64,000 nt of DNA from ELB16-189 sp018266435 (lineage in GTDB: Bacteria; Bacteroidota; Bacteroidia; Cytophagales; Cyclobacteriaceae). The stretch covers positions 2,666,001-2,730,000 of the forward strand of contig CP126125.1 of the NCBI GenBank assembly GCA_030123525.1, given 5' to 3'. Below, in pieces: positions 46,201 through 54,566 of the stretch. Position 1 is the stretch's first letter. The number at the start of each line of letters is the position of its first letter. Made by a program: the position numbers and the translations under genes. Under the pieces are notes generated by a model. It ran no database searches and was not told the DNA's origin. It saw only the letters and a list, made by a program, of their open reading frames with translations.

Positions 46201-46364
46201 GACATCAATACGATGTGGTACCAAAGGATTTTATAACCTGGAATGTAGACCTTTTGCAGATGGGCGTGGGTGGCGATAACTCCTGGGGCGCACCGGTGCA
46301 CGAAAAGTACCAGATCAAACCAAAAAAACACAGCTACTCGTTCTGGATAAGGACAGTCAGGTAG
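43221..46364 (+). CDS. Secreted GH2 beta-galactosidase
   Basis: A 1047-residue glycoside hydrolase family 2 enzyme, full-length as in LacZ. An N-terminal signal peptide (LFRTLAVTLLIPVLALAQ) sends it to the periplasm or beyond, unlike cytosolic LacZ. The sugar-binding, immunoglobulin-like, TIM-barrel and small-chain domains are in the usual order. The acid/base is E481 (WSLGNESGDG) and the nucleophile E544 (MCEYAHMMGNSGG). YGRGPQASYWDRKSGA and the final domain are complete. It starts 3 bp after the trifunctional fusion gene and is almost surely co-transcribed with it. Confidence 0.93.
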   Translation: MSAAKKATLFRTLAVTLLIPVLALAQQDPWQDHTVFGINKEDAHATLFPYENREAAMANRQEQSLWYQSLNGLWKFKLAVKPADRPIDFYKDGFDVSAWNEIKVPSNWEVEGYDHPIYLDEKYPFSTHWPDAPQDYNPVGSYKREFSLNDAWIDREVFLHLGAVNSAVYCWINGKQVGYSEDSKTPAEFNITRYLKPGVNTISLQVFRWSDGSYLEAQDMLKLSGIEREVYMFSTPKVHIYDFFAKAGLDAAYQNGILDLAVQVRNYSGKSGKHTVEISLLDDKKNFQSVYSANQFFDPPHDQPHTLNFKTAITNPRKWTAETPELYTLLITLKDEKGTVLEVITSKPGFRTVEIRNAQLMVNGKPIRIKGTNRHEAHALSGHVMSKEIMLRDIELMKQANINAVRGSHYPNHPMWYNLMDEYGFYIVDEANIESQPLAENDSTKLGKEMSWLPAHIARTRNMFERDKNHPSIITWSLGNESGDGPVFDSTYHWLHRHDNTRPVLYEPAKLNSYTDIFSPMYAKIPRIIEYAVSKPTRPLIMCEYAHMMGNSGGNLQDYWDAIEKYPALQGGFIWEWADQGLLYTNEKGVKYMAYGNDYHPDLPTDGAFVNKGIVNGLREPLPHYYEVKKVYQPVKFYAANIARGEFVIENKNTFKATEYLNLEWKITADGEEFRKGNLGPIHVEPQGRMPFKINIPVLADDSREYLITISAKVNNVMPFLPMGFEVAWDQFEIRKGSPAPKPVAGELTVNTLPNEFVITGKNFSITINRIHGEMTDFTFNGTKLLRSGFKPNFWRAPTDNDLGNKMQEWAAIWKEAGAEAKLLKCSVRHQSKKEIIIESSYSLPPVGSRLTMSYTVLPDASVKIDYSFQPDTKNLPDIPRVGLSFTMPQQFLYMSWYGRGPQASYWDRKSGAAIGLYKGTVQEQSYIYPRPQETGNKTDVRWMTLTNSAGAGLRVEFINEWLSSSAWQFSQTDLDYRTGKGISASGLVPPVSGHQYDVVPKDFITWNVDLLQMGVGGDNSWGAPVHEKYQIKPKKHSYSFWIRTVR

Positions 46365-46403
46365 TACCGGTATTTTTTATTTGCCTTGCCGGTACTATTT
46401 TTT
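46362..46403. terminator. Shared bidirectional terminator with stops in its arms
   Basis: A 9-bp perfect stem (TAGTACCGG 46362-46370 with CCGGTACTA 46389-46397) around an 18-nt loop, with TTTTTT after it on the plus strand. The first three bases are the stop codon of the beta-galactosidase gene and the last three are the stop codon of the convergent lipoprotein gene. Confidence 0.7.
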
Positions 46404-46787
46404 CAGTTCGACAACCTGAATGTTGTTGGTGCCGTCTGTGGATTTCCATTTCTGAAATTTCTTTTTGTTTTCAATGATAATCCAGGTTTTAGAAAAGTCA
46501 GAACCCTCACTTTCAATTGAAACGTATTTGTCTTCGTGCCATTTCCACTTAAAGGGAACGTGGTCGTTTCTTGTAATACCAAGAACAGAATAATTCAGGT
46601 TTTTTTCCCCGGTTCCATTGCCCTTAAACTCAATAGTGCCAATGTTTTTAAAAGAAACTCCCTGTTGACCGGGCGTAACGGTTTCATAACGTTGAACGTT
46701 CCAGATGCCCACCATGCGATGCGAGCAGGAAGTCATTAACAACAATATTATTGCCAGTACAGATAAATTTTTATTCTGAATTTTCAT
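46395..46787 (-). CDS. Small lipoprotein, lipocalin-like
   Basis: A 130-residue protein with a lipoprotein signal (LSVLAIILLLMTSCSH; lipobox Cys near residue 21). The mature part is a short beta-rich domain opening with VGIWNVQRYE and containing GTIEFKGNGTGEKNLNYSV and FKWKWHEDKYVSIES, a texture typical of lipocalin-like lipoproteins of Bacteroidota. The ligand is unknown. It is convergent with the beta-galactosidase gene and shares a terminator with it. Confidence 0.7.
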   Translation of the reverse strand: MKIQNKNLSVLAIILLLMTSCSHRMVGIWNVQRYETVTPGQQGVSFKNIGTIEFKGNGTGEKNLNYSVLGITRNDHVPFKWKWHEDKYVSIESEGSDFSKTWIIIENKKKFQKWKSTDGTNNIQVVELKK

Positions 46788-46886
46788 ATAGAATGTTTGG
46801 TTGTTAAGGGTAAGGTAAGCAGTTTGCTATTGGTATGCAACTTGCCGTTTTGTGTTGTGAAGTTTGGGTAAATGGAAAAAACTTTG

Positions 46887-47126
46887 TTATCGCCAGTAGT
46901 TATTGGCGGCAGCAATTGTTGCAAACTCGGTGGCAACAACCTGCCCGATTGAAATTAACATGGAGGCATCGTTGGCATAATCGGGGCGCAGCGATTCCCT
47001 TACTTTTTCATCGGGTTGTGTTATTTTGATGATCAGTCGGGCCATTTTTACGGCCAACTGGCGGCCTTCTTCCGGAGTTTTGGTAATCAACGAATTATTG
47101 GGTACTAATTGGACGGGGTTACTCAT
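46887..47126 (-). CDS. Small hypothetical protein (79 aa)
   Basis: A 79-residue protein with a polar N-terminus and a helical middle (EEGRQLAVKMARLIIKITQPDEKVRESLRPDY), ending in an Ala-rich stretch (VVATEFATIAAANNYW). No motif or signal peptide is recognised. It lies alone upstream of the lipoprotein gene on the same strand. Coding is plausible from the even composition and absence of a better frame, but support is limited. Confidence 0.45.
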   Translation of the reverse strand: MSNPVQLVPNNSLITKTPEEGRQLAVKMARLIIKITQPDEKVRESLRPDYANDASMLISIGQVVATEFATIAAANNYWR

Positions 47127-47434
47127 AATTTTAACAATTTATAGTTTGATGAACTGATGAATGATAGCGAAGGATTGTGATCAGGAAGTATAGTTTTAAT
47201 TGAAGCCATTGAGAGAATTGCTAACAAAAGGATATCTGCAATGAATAAGTTCCTTACCCATGTTATTTTTTTGAGTAATCCTGCTTATCGTTTGTATTAT
47301 ATAAAACACGAAAATTTTTTAGCAATTCTTTAAAAGATATTTATAGTTTTTTTATAGGTTGTTTGATTGGTATTCGTTGAACTGCAGGGTGCAACCATCA
47401 ACAATTGCGCAGCCCCAATCGAAAAAATAACCGA
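47127..47434. other. AT-rich spacer with no gene seen
   Basis: About 310 bp between the 79-residue gene and a serine hydrolase gene. It is AT-rich with several short A and T runs; no TAnnTTTG promoter, tRNA fold or strong hairpin was found. Confidence 0.4.
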
Positions 47435-48568
47435 CTAAAACAAAAAGAGCTTTTTTACAATTTTAGTTCTCAAGTGGAGGTATGATTTTTTGAATTTGGG
47501 CGCGGAAGCCCGAATACCGGTGTTGCAAAAAATAGCAACTGTAATTTTTTGATTCGGGAAATAGTAGAGATCAGTAGTGGTGCCAATCCCTCTCCCGGAG
47601 TGGCCAAGTAAAAATTTATAAGGAAATGATTTATCAGCCATCAGACCCAGGCCGTAATCAGGTTTTTTTTCGTTATTCCAGGTAGTCATTTCTTTCCAGG
47701 AGGTTGCATTCAGTATTTTTCCGTTGGCTAGTTTTTGGAGAAAAACGGCTGCTTCTTCAATCGGGGCATACACGCCATCGTCTCCGATAAACCAGTTGGT
47801 AGTTTCAAATGTCTGGGCCGTCAGGTCTTCCGGTACGCCATCCAGATTGATATCTCCATAGTATTTTATATTTCTGGACGGAGGAGTTTGTCTGTAATAT
47901 GTATTAGAAAAATTCTGTTGACGAATCAGCCTGCGCAAATAATCGGTATGACCTTCTGGCACAACCTTGTCGGCAATCAGGGCCAGCAACACATAGTTTG
48001 TACTGCTGTAGTGAAATTCGGTACCGGGTTTGCAAAGTGCTTTTTTACCAAAGGCATATCGCCTCAACGCATTCAAATGGGTTAGTGTATCAAGTTTAAG
48101 CTGACCTGATAGGTAAAGCCGGTTCAACTCAGTATCGGCTTCGTAGTTGGCAAAACCCGAGGTGTGGGCCAACAGTTGCCGAATGGTTACGGTTTGTGCA
48201 TCCGGAAGATTATTGATAATTTCTGAAGATACATAGGCTTCTATTTTATCATCCAGATGTAAGCGACCTTCTTCTGCAAGTTTCAACACGGCTACGGCAT
48301 TGTACATTTTGCCGATGCTGCCCATTGAAAAGATATGATCTGACTGAAGGCGTTCTTTGTTTTGTACATCGGCATATCCTGATGTGCCGATCCATTTTCC
48401 GTAAGCAGGATGTGAAATGTAAACAACTACCCCGCTCAGGTTATCGCGGGTTGCCTGATCCATGAATTTTTGAATGGCCCTGTATTTTTTGGATACCGGA
48501 TTGCCCGTGGGCGATTGTGCATTTACTAAAGGACAGACTAGAATAAAAAATAGAAGGAGTGATTTCAT
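47435..48568 (-). CDS. Serine hydrolase (beta-lactamase/S12 family)
   Basis: A 377-residue exported protein with a signal peptide (SLLLFFILVCPLVNAQ). The S12 motifs are SIGK (SxxK, near residue 84; SMGSIGKMYNA), YSS (near 196; HYSSTNY) and HSG (near 342; LLGHSGRGIG). It lacks the long C-terminal extension of the other serine hydrolase in the window, so it is a distant paralogue. The substrate is unknown; roles in peptidoglycan or ester hydrolysis are known for the family. It is divergent from the GH9 gene. Confidence 0.85.
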   Translation of the reverse strand: MKSLLLFFILVCPLVNAQSPTGNPVSKKYRAIQKFMDQATRDNLSGVVVYISHPAYGKWIGTSGYADVQNKERLQSDHIFSMGSIGKMYNAVAVLKLAEEGRLHLDDKIEAYVSSEIINNLPDAQTVTIRQLLAHTSGFANYEADTELNRLYLSGQLKLDTLTHLNALRRYAFGKKALCKPGTEFHYSSTNYVLLALIADKVVPEGHTDYLRRLIRQQNFSNTYYRQTPPSRNIKYYGDINLDGVPEDLTAQTFETTNWFIGDDGVYAPIEEAAVFLQKLANGKILNATSWKEMTTWNNEKKPDYGLGLMADKSFPYKFLLGHSGRGIGTTTDLYYFPNQKITVAIFCNTGIRASAPKFKKSYLHLRTKIVKKLFLF

Positions 48569-48884
48569 GGATGTATTTTAAAATGTCAAAGAAAAGCAAA
48601 AAAAAATACTTACTAGGTTGATGTTGAAAGTGGTTAATGAAGAAGTCTGTAAATGGATATTTTCCGATTGAGGTCAGTATCATAATTGCCAGGCGCGGGA
48701 TAAGTAGACAGATTTTACTGCAGAAGTTGATCCTTAAAGAATAGGCTTGTTACGGTTTACTTTTTGCAAGAGTCTATCGCTTCTTACTCATTTACCTCAT
48801 TCATATTACTTACACAGAACGTGTAACATTCATTTCTATTTCTTGGGTATTCTACTAACTTGTGCGGCAATCACCATTAATTCA
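48569..48884. other. Spacer between divergent genes
   Basis: About 316 bp between the minus-strand serine hydrolase and the plus-strand GH9 gene. It must hold both promoters, but no exact TAnnTTTG box was found (TACTTTTTG near 48757 has one extra base). The open frame continues upstream of the chosen GH9 start but does not look coding. Confidence 0.4.
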
Positions 48885-50669
48885 ATGATGAAAATTTTTC
48901 TTGTCGTCTGGTTGAGCATGACTGCACTCGGGTCATTAGCACAAACTAGCCAAATTCATTTTCGGTTAAATCTAGCCGGCTACCTTCCTGATGATTCAAA
49001 AGTGGCGGTTGTATTTTCAAACCAATCGTTGAGAGGCGCATTCAACGTGATTCTGGCGCAAACCGGTAAGAGGGTATTTGCGGGCAAATTGATCAAGTCA
49101 GGTGCTGATGGCTTTGCTCCATTCAAAAATTTTTACACCCTTGATTTTTCAAGCATCACCGGCCCGGGTAATTACTTCATTGAGTTGCAACAAACAAAAA
49201 CCAGGTCGGCAGTATTTGTGATCAACGCTTCGGCTTACCATACAACTCCCGATGTCTTAATTGGTTTTATGCGGCAACAACGCTGCGGATATAACCCATT
49301 CTTTGATGAAGTATGTCACCAAAAGGATGGACGCGCCATGGGAGGCATCCTTCAAGATTCAACTTACCTGGATGTGCGTGGTGGCTGGCACGATGCTGGC
49401 GATCAATTAAAATACCTGATTACCGCAAGCAATGCCACTGCCCGCATGATCATGGCCTACCAATTATTTCCAGCTGCGTTTCAAGATAAAGTCAACGCGC
49501 TGGGGCAATCAGGATCAAACGGAATTGCCGATGTGCTGGATGAGGCAAAGTGGGGATTGGATTGGATCTTAAAATTACATCCACAAAAAGATGTGCTCAT
49601 TCACCAGGTTGGCGATGACCGCGATCATATCGGGTGGAAGCTGCCAAAAGAAGACCCAAGCAACTATGGATGGGGAAAAAATTCCTATCGTGTGGCTTAT
49701 GTTGCCACAGGCAAACCACAGGGACTTGGAAAATATAAAAGTCAGGCTACCGGTGTTTCAAATTTGGCCGGCCGCTCGGCTGCCGCGTTGGCATTGGGGC
49801 ATCAGATCTGGAAGAAAAATAATTTTGATGAAGCATTTGCATTACAATCGTTGAGCGCTGCAATAGAACTTTATGCGATGGCAAAGCAGCAGGAGGGCTA
49901 TCAGCAAGGAAATTCGTTTGGTGCGCCATACCGCTACAATGAAGACACCTGGACAGATGACATGGAGTGGGCCGCGGCTGAACTCTACCGCTCAACAGGA
50001 AAGCAGGAGTATCTCGAAGACGCAAAACATTATGCAGAGCTGACAGGTGAATTATCATGGATTCAAAATGATACTACTGCTCACTACCAGCGATACCCTT
50101 TTTTAAATATCGCTCATTATGCACTTTATGATTTGGTGGATGATGCTTTCAAAGTGAAGCTGGCCACCTACTATAAGAATGGTATTGAACAGACGCTGAA
50201 CCGTGCAAATAAAAATGTTTATCGCAACGGAGTTCCATTCATCTGGTGCTCGGCTAATCTTACTACTGATTTGATTTTGCAAATTATGCTTTATGAAAAA
50301 ATGACCAATGATTTGAATTATCATTCGTATCTCGTTGCCATGCGCGATTGGTTATTGGGTAAGAACCCGTGGGGAGCCAGCCTGTTTATGAATATTCCTT
50401 CCACTGGTCTTTATCCAAAGGATGTGCACACCAGTACGTGGGCGCTTACCAAACGGGAAGTTCCGGGTGGACTTGTGGATGGCCCGATCTACACAAAAAT
50501 ATATCAAAGCCTGAAAGGACTAACGCTTACCCATCAGGATGCTTACGCAGATTTTCAGGGAAACTACGTTGTTTATCACGATGACATTGGCGACTACTCC
50601 ACCAATGAGCCTACAATGGATGGCACGGCTTGCGCTATTATGATGATGGCTTACTTTGCGAGTCATTAA
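48885..50669 (+). CDS. Glycoside hydrolase family 9 protein (endoglucanase-like)
   Basis: I chose the ATG at 48885 because it gives a signal peptide (KIFLVVWLSMTALGSLAQ); the upstream in-frame extension has the look of non-coding sequence. The 594-residue protein has an N-terminal immunoglobulin-like cellulase domain (about 25-115) and a GH9 (alpha/alpha)6 catalytic domain. GGWHDAGD places the two catalytic-type Asp at 170 and 173, and the C-terminal DIGDYSTNEPTMDGTA carries the Glu acid. It probably cleaves beta-1,4-glucans or related chains outside the inner membrane. A polysaccharide deacetylase gene follows after 4 bp. Confidence 0.9.
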   Translation: MMKIFLVVWLSMTALGSLAQTSQIHFRLNLAGYLPDDSKVAVVFSNQSLRGAFNVILAQTGKRVFAGKLIKSGADGFAPFKNFYTLDFSSITGPGNYFIELQQTKTRSAVFVINASAYHTTPDVLIGFMRQQRCGYNPFFDEVCHQKDGRAMGGILQDSTYLDVRGGWHDAGDQLKYLITASNATARMIMAYQLFPAAFQDKVNALGQSGSNGIADVLDEAKWGLDWILKLHPQKDVLIHQVGDDRDHIGWKLPKEDPSNYGWGKNSYRVAYVATGKPQGLGKYKSQATGVSNLAGRSAAALALGHQIWKKNNFDEAFALQSLSAAIELYAMAKQQEGYQQGNSFGAPYRYNEDTWTDDMEWAAAELYRSTGKQEYLEDAKHYAELTGELSWIQNDTTAHYQRYPFLNIAHYALYDLVDDAFKVKLATYYKNGIEQTLNRANKNVYRNGVPFIWCSANLTTDLILQIMLYEKMTNDLNYHSYLVAMRDWLLGKNPWGASLFMNIPSTGLYPKDVHTSTWALTKREVPGGLVDGPIYTKIYQSLKGLTLTHQDAYADFQGNYVVYHDDIGDYSTNEPTMDGTACAIMMMAYFASH

Positions 50670-50673
50670 CGGA

Positions 50674-51438
50674 ATGAGATTTTACCTATCAATCATTACT
50701 TTATTAGCAAGCATTTTTTGTTATGCACAAAAGAAAGTAGTTGTTGATCCTTATGGGGCGATTGTCAGGGGAGACACAACAAAAAAGGAAATTGCCCTCG
50801 TCTTCACAGGCGATGAATTTGCCGATGGGGGAGATGTCATTATTTCTACTCTGAAAAAATATGATATTAAAGGTTCCTTCTTCCTTACGGGAAAATTTTA
50901 TACTAACCCCAATTTCAAAAATCTTATTTATAGATTAAAGGATGGAGGCCATTACCTGGGTCCGCATTCCGACCAACATCTTTTGTATGCCGACTGGACA
51001 AAACGCGATAGCATGCTGGTAACGGAAAATGAATTCAAAACCGACCTAAAAAATAATTATGAAAGGATAAAGGTTTTTGGAATAAAAATGAAAAGAGCGC
51101 CCTACTTCATTCCACCTTTTGAATGGTACAATTTGAGAATTTCAAAGTGGGCAAAGGATTTGAATTTGGTATTGATCAACTTCAGCCCGGGCACCCGATC
51201 CACCGCAGATTACACTTATCCGGAAATGGGCAAACAGTATGTTTCGTCAGAAGAGATATACCATTCAATTCTAAAGTTTGAAAGTTCGGGCAAACATCAT
51301 CTGAACGGATTTATTCTTTTAATCCATATCGGAACTGACCCGCGAAGAACAGATAAATTGTATAATAAGATGGACACACTTATTTCAGAATTGAGAAAGC
51401 GCAACTACACATTCAGGCGCATTGATGAAATGTTTTAA
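50674..51438 (+). CDS. Polysaccharide deacetylase family protein
   Basis: A 254-residue exported protein starting at the ATG at 50674 (signal FYLSIITLLASIFCYAQ), 4 bp after the GH9 stop. It has a NodB-type fold: the first motif reads FTGDEFADGG, where TFDD is usual, so one Asp of the catalytic pair is Glu. The second motif HSDQH (near residue 95) keeps both metal-binding His. Later segments (APYFIPPFEWYN) match the family. The altered first motif leaves it open whether the enzyme is active on acetylated sugars. It pairs with the GH9 gene in a two-gene unit. Confidence 0.8.
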   Translation: MRFYLSIITLLASIFCYAQKKVVVDPYGAIVRGDTTKKEIALVFTGDEFADGGDVIISTLKKYDIKGSFFLTGKFYTNPNFKNLIYRLKDGGHYLGPHSDQHLLYADWTKRDSMLVTENEFKTDLKNNYERIKVFGIKMKRAPYFIPPFEWYNLRISKWAKDLNLVLINFSPGTRSTADYTYPEMGKQYVSSEEIYHSILKFESSGKHHLNGFILLIHIGTDPRRTDKLYNKMDTLISELRKRNYTFRRIDEMF

Positions 51439-51566
51439 AGGGACTGCGTTCTTCTCATCTATTTTGAAATAGTATGTTGTAAAGACGCACTGATAATTGC
51501 GGTGAACATTAAACTCAATCAAGCATAACCTGATATCCTACCAGTATTTTTGTTTACTACTTACAA

Positions 51567-51595
51567 AAAAGGCCCCCTGATTCAGGGGGCCTTTT
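51567..51595. terminator. Strong GC-rich hairpin
   Basis: A near-perfect inverted repeat (AAAAGGCCCCCTGA with TCAGGGGGCCTTTT) with a very small loop, followed by AATTTTTAA on the plus strand and preceded by A runs. It would work as a terminator in both directions and separates the deacetylase gene from the element. Confidence 0.85.
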
Positions 51596-51668
51596 AATTT
51601 TTAAGCGGTCCGGACGGTACCGCATAATACCCAATTTTTGGCTAAAATTCAGAGAAAATAGCCTTGAG

Positions 51669-51737
51669 GTGGTAATAAGGTGGTAAATTCGCAGTGGTAA
51701 AGCGAAGTGGTAAAAACTGCCTCTGTCGAGGTGGTAA
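51669..51737 (+). repeat. Five direct GTGGTAA repeats upstream of the integrase
   Basis: GTGGTAA occurs at 51669, 51680, 51694, 51707 and 51731, all in the same orientation, within 69 bp and ending 35 bp before the integrase ATG. The distances are 11, 14, 13 and 24 bp. Such clusters next to tyrosine recombinase genes commonly are arm-type integrase binding sites. Confidence 0.75.
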
Positions 51738-51772
51738 AATTTCGCCAATACCTTTGACAAAACCAGTGGATT

Positions 51773-53734
51773 ATGATCGCCAAGGCCAACAAGGATTTTC
51801 GGGTGCAGCCGATAATAGACCGTCAGCAAAAGGACGGTCGAGGGTATGTAAACATCAGGGTCGCAAGTCGTAAAAACGAAAGGCCTCCGGTTGACGTATC
51901 TGTTTACCTCAATGATAAAAACGTTGCACTTACCGGCGGTGAGCGCAGATTCAAATTGAGAAAAAATCAGTTGGTCGATCAGAAGGTGCACAGTGGTTTT
52001 TCACCGGTGGTGATCGACAGCCTGAACGATCAACTCGATGAGATGACGACCAAACTTGTCCGGTACACCGAAACAAATAAGGTCTTCAATAAAGAATCAC
52101 TTGAGAGCGTAATATACGGTGATCAATTTCTTACTGCTCACAAAAGCCGAAGGACAAAAGAGGTGGCGGTTCGTGAACGATTGGAAACCGAACTCCTGAC
52201 CAACTTAAGAAAAAGATACCCGGTTAGGAACGGCATTGATCCATTAGACCTTGATCACGATTTTCCAGCCAGCTTTCCGAAGTTAGTTTTCGATCAAGTC
52301 GCAAGAAAATTTCAGACTCAGGCAAAGGAAGAGGGTCGCATCATTCATCCGATAAATCTTCAACAACTGGTTTGGCTTGAACTCAATCACCTGTTTTATG
52401 ATCATCGTGTGAAGAAACTTGAGCGGATTGATACGGAGGTAATAAACGACTACGAGCGCAATCACAAGCCGGTTTACAAACCGCTTAATCTTCCCGGTAT
52501 TCCAATCAAACTGGAAGTAGCAGAATCCAAATACAGTAAGGACGAACATCTGCTGCTATTGCAAGAAAAGGCAAACAGGAGGAAAATGTCAACAGCAGAA
52601 CTGTTTGAAAAGCAGTTGTTCAACAAAGAAAATATTTTTGAGTGCTTCATCGCTGCGCGATTCAAACTCGCCGACGGAACTCAGGTAGCTGATAAACCTG
52701 CTGCCATTGTCTGGCGATTACTACAATACCGGGATGAAATAGGCCCATCGTCATTGGTCAAAGAATTTAATGAAGAGTGGTGTAAAGCGTTTTTTAATTA
52801 TTTGTTTAAAGAAGGCTATTACAAAAAAAGTTTTAAGGGCATTGACCCGATGCAATACCGACCGAAAGACATGTGGACGGGTGAGAAGTACTATTACGAT
52901 AGTTCGATGAAAGAAAGTACGGTCAAGAACTTTAAGCGACTTGTAACTTCTTTGAGTTCCAAAAAAGTGGGGTTGTTGCCAAAAATAGATTGGGATGAAT
53001 TGACCCGCGACAAGGTCATGACCAAGACCGAAATAATGAACATCGATCCAATACCGCAGGATGAACAAATTCTGGAAAAGCCGGAGATCGATTTCCTGTT
53101 TAAATACGGATGTAAAAACCCTGATCTGGAAATCTGGAAGGACAGGTTCTTGTTGTTGATTATGTTCGGCGGTCTTCGGATTAATGAATTCAATTCGAAG
53201 AACCTTGAATTGAGAACGGATGGACACGGAGAGCAGTATGTAAATTTCAAGACCAGCAAGCAATCAGTTTGGAAGGAGGTAAGTAATCCGTTGAACGCCT
53301 ATAGTTCGGCTATTCTTGGAAAATATGATGGTCAAATACCTTTTTTCGGCGAACCCACTAAGACCAAGCATGAAACCTATCAGTTACGTAAAACCGATCA
53401 AAACCTGTTCAACCAAAAGTTGAGAGAGTTGATTGTTGAAACCGGAAGATTTAAAAGAAAGGTCAAGGACAAGCAGATAAACGACGAAAGCAAACGGCTT
53501 GAGGTCGGTAGTCATCCAATTGAAGAGATCATCAGTTCACTTTTTGCGCGACACAGTTTCTCGAGTATGCTCAGAAAGTGTGGAGTTTCTGTTGACGACA
53601 TTCCATTGTTTACTGGACACTCATTGGGTGGTGGAGCCGGACGAGGTGAGGTAAAAAGGTATTTAATAAGTCAGTACAAGGACTATACTTATAAGCGACA
53701 GAAGTGGGAAGAACGGAATATTAAACCTGAGTGA
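51773..53734 (+). CDS. Large tyrosine recombinase/integrase
   Basis: A 653-residue site-specific recombinase. The C-terminal catalytic domain shows R469 (GLRINEF), R593-H594 (ARHSFSSML), H616 (TGHS) and a likely nucleophile Y630 (KRYLI), the R..RH..H..Y order of the family, although the first His of HxxR is Leu. The N-terminal 400 residues hold basic DNA-binding segments and are much longer than in typical 400-residue Bacteroidota integrases. The ATG at 51773 follows a cluster of GTGGTAA repeats. It probably inserts and excises the element that continues to the right. Confidence 0.85.
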   Translation: MIAKANKDFRVQPIIDRQQKDGRGYVNIRVASRKNERPPVDVSVYLNDKNVALTGGERRFKLRKNQLVDQKVHSGFSPVVIDSLNDQLDEMTTKLVRYTETNKVFNKESLESVIYGDQFLTAHKSRRTKEVAVRERLETELLTNLRKRYPVRNGIDPLDLDHDFPASFPKLVFDQVARKFQTQAKEEGRIIHPINLQQLVWLELNHLFYDHRVKKLERIDTEVINDYERNHKPVYKPLNLPGIPIKLEVAESKYSKDEHLLLLQEKANRRKMSTAELFEKQLFNKENIFECFIAARFKLADGTQVADKPAAIVWRLLQYRDEIGPSSLVKEFNEEWCKAFFNYLFKEGYYKKSFKGIDPMQYRPKDMWTGEKYYYDSSMKESTVKNFKRLVTSLSSKKVGLLPKIDWDELTRDKVMTKTEIMNIDPIPQDEQILEKPEIDFLFKYGCKNPDLEIWKDRFLLLIMFGGLRINEFNSKNLELRTDGHGEQYVNFKTSKQSVWKEVSNPLNAYSSAILGKYDGQIPFFGEPTKTKHETYQLRKTDQNLFNQKLRELIVETGRFKRKVKDKQINDESKRLEVGSHPIEEIISSLFARHSFSSMLRKCGVSVDDIPLFTGHSLGGGAGRGEVKRYLISQYKDYTYKRQKWEERNIKPE

Positions 53735-53962
53735 TTTTTACAATTCACCTTGGTATTGCGATAATTAGTATCGAAAATACCCGGCAGAAAGTCGGCAATT
53801 TTTAATCTAATTTTCATCTCCGATAGACATGATTCATCAAAAAATAGAAGTATCTCCCATACACTTCAATTCATACCATCACCAATACGTTTTTTGTGTA
53901 AACATTGAACGACTCTTTCAACTTTTGTAAATTTACTTTCATCCATTGAATTGATTGTTGAT

Positions 53963-54493
53963 ATGAAAATGAATTTCATGAAAGTTCGGTCGTTGGTACT
54001 GATTCTGTCAATATTAGGCTTGGAAGGTTGTTTTTTAGTTCATGACAGCAAAAGCCCAACATTGCCTCCGGCGACGCAGACGGGAGCGAACACATTAGGC
54101 TTCCTCTTAAATGGTCAATTATGGTTGCCTGACGGTGCGTGCGGTTACTCGAATCAATCTCCGGTTTATGATCCTGACTTTAATGGCAAACCGGAATTTG
54201 ATATGACCTGCTTTAAATGCACGACCTCACAAAGGATGACGTTTGCATTTTATCTAAGGGGCATCAATCATACAGGTGTTTATCCAGTTTCACCTGACAG
54301 TTTGGGTTCATGCGGGTTTGCCTCCGATAACTGTCAATATTTGTATCATGACACAACTGTCTATCGAAAAGGTAACATAACTATTACCAATTTTTCTTTG
54401 CCCATTATCTCAGGCACGTTTGAAATGGTTATGTACAAAAAAGGCTGTGACTCCCTCAAGATAACACAGGGAAGATTTGATATTAAACTCTAA
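53963..54493 (+). CDS. Lipoprotein of unknown function
   Basis: A 176-residue protein beginning at the ATG at 53963 with a lipoprotein signal (SLVLILSILGLEGC; Cys near residue 23). The mature part begins with a Pro/Thr linker, then a beta domain with LGFLLNGQLWLP, two Cys-containing segments (FDMTCFKC; SCGFASDNCQ) and a closing strand QGRFDIKL. The pattern resembles the DUF6252-like lipoproteins of Bacteroidota. It precedes a T9SS-exported hydrolase by 73 bp on the same strand. Confidence 0.65.
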   Translation: MKMNFMKVRSLVLILSILGLEGCFLVHDSKSPTLPPATQTGANTLGFLLNGQLWLPDGACGYSNQSPVYDPDFNGKPEFDMTCFKCTTSQRMTFAFYLRGINHTGVYPVSPDSLGSCGFASDNCQYLYHDTTVYRKGNITITNFSLPIISGTFEMVMYKKGCDSLKITQGRFDIKL

Positions 54494-54566
54494 TCTGCGA
54501 TATGGTAAAGAACCACTAATGAAAGATTTGACCTGTCCTTTTGACTTGTAACCAACCTACACAAAT

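Larger units (their letters stand above)
51439..51772. other. Junction region before the integrase
   Basis: A 334-bp region without a gene. It holds the strong hairpin at 51567-51595, a short inverted repeat GCGGT/ACCGC at 51605-51623, and the GTGGTAA repeat cluster at 51669-51737. This is the likely left boundary of the mobile element. Confidence 0.5.

Noticed and set aside
48747..48884. Upstream extension of the GH9 gene
   Set aside because: It would place about 46 unusual residues before a well-formed signal peptide.
51557..51991. A 144-codon minus-strand frame across the integrase start
   Set aside because: It runs opposite the integrase and over the repeat cluster; it has no protein-like features.
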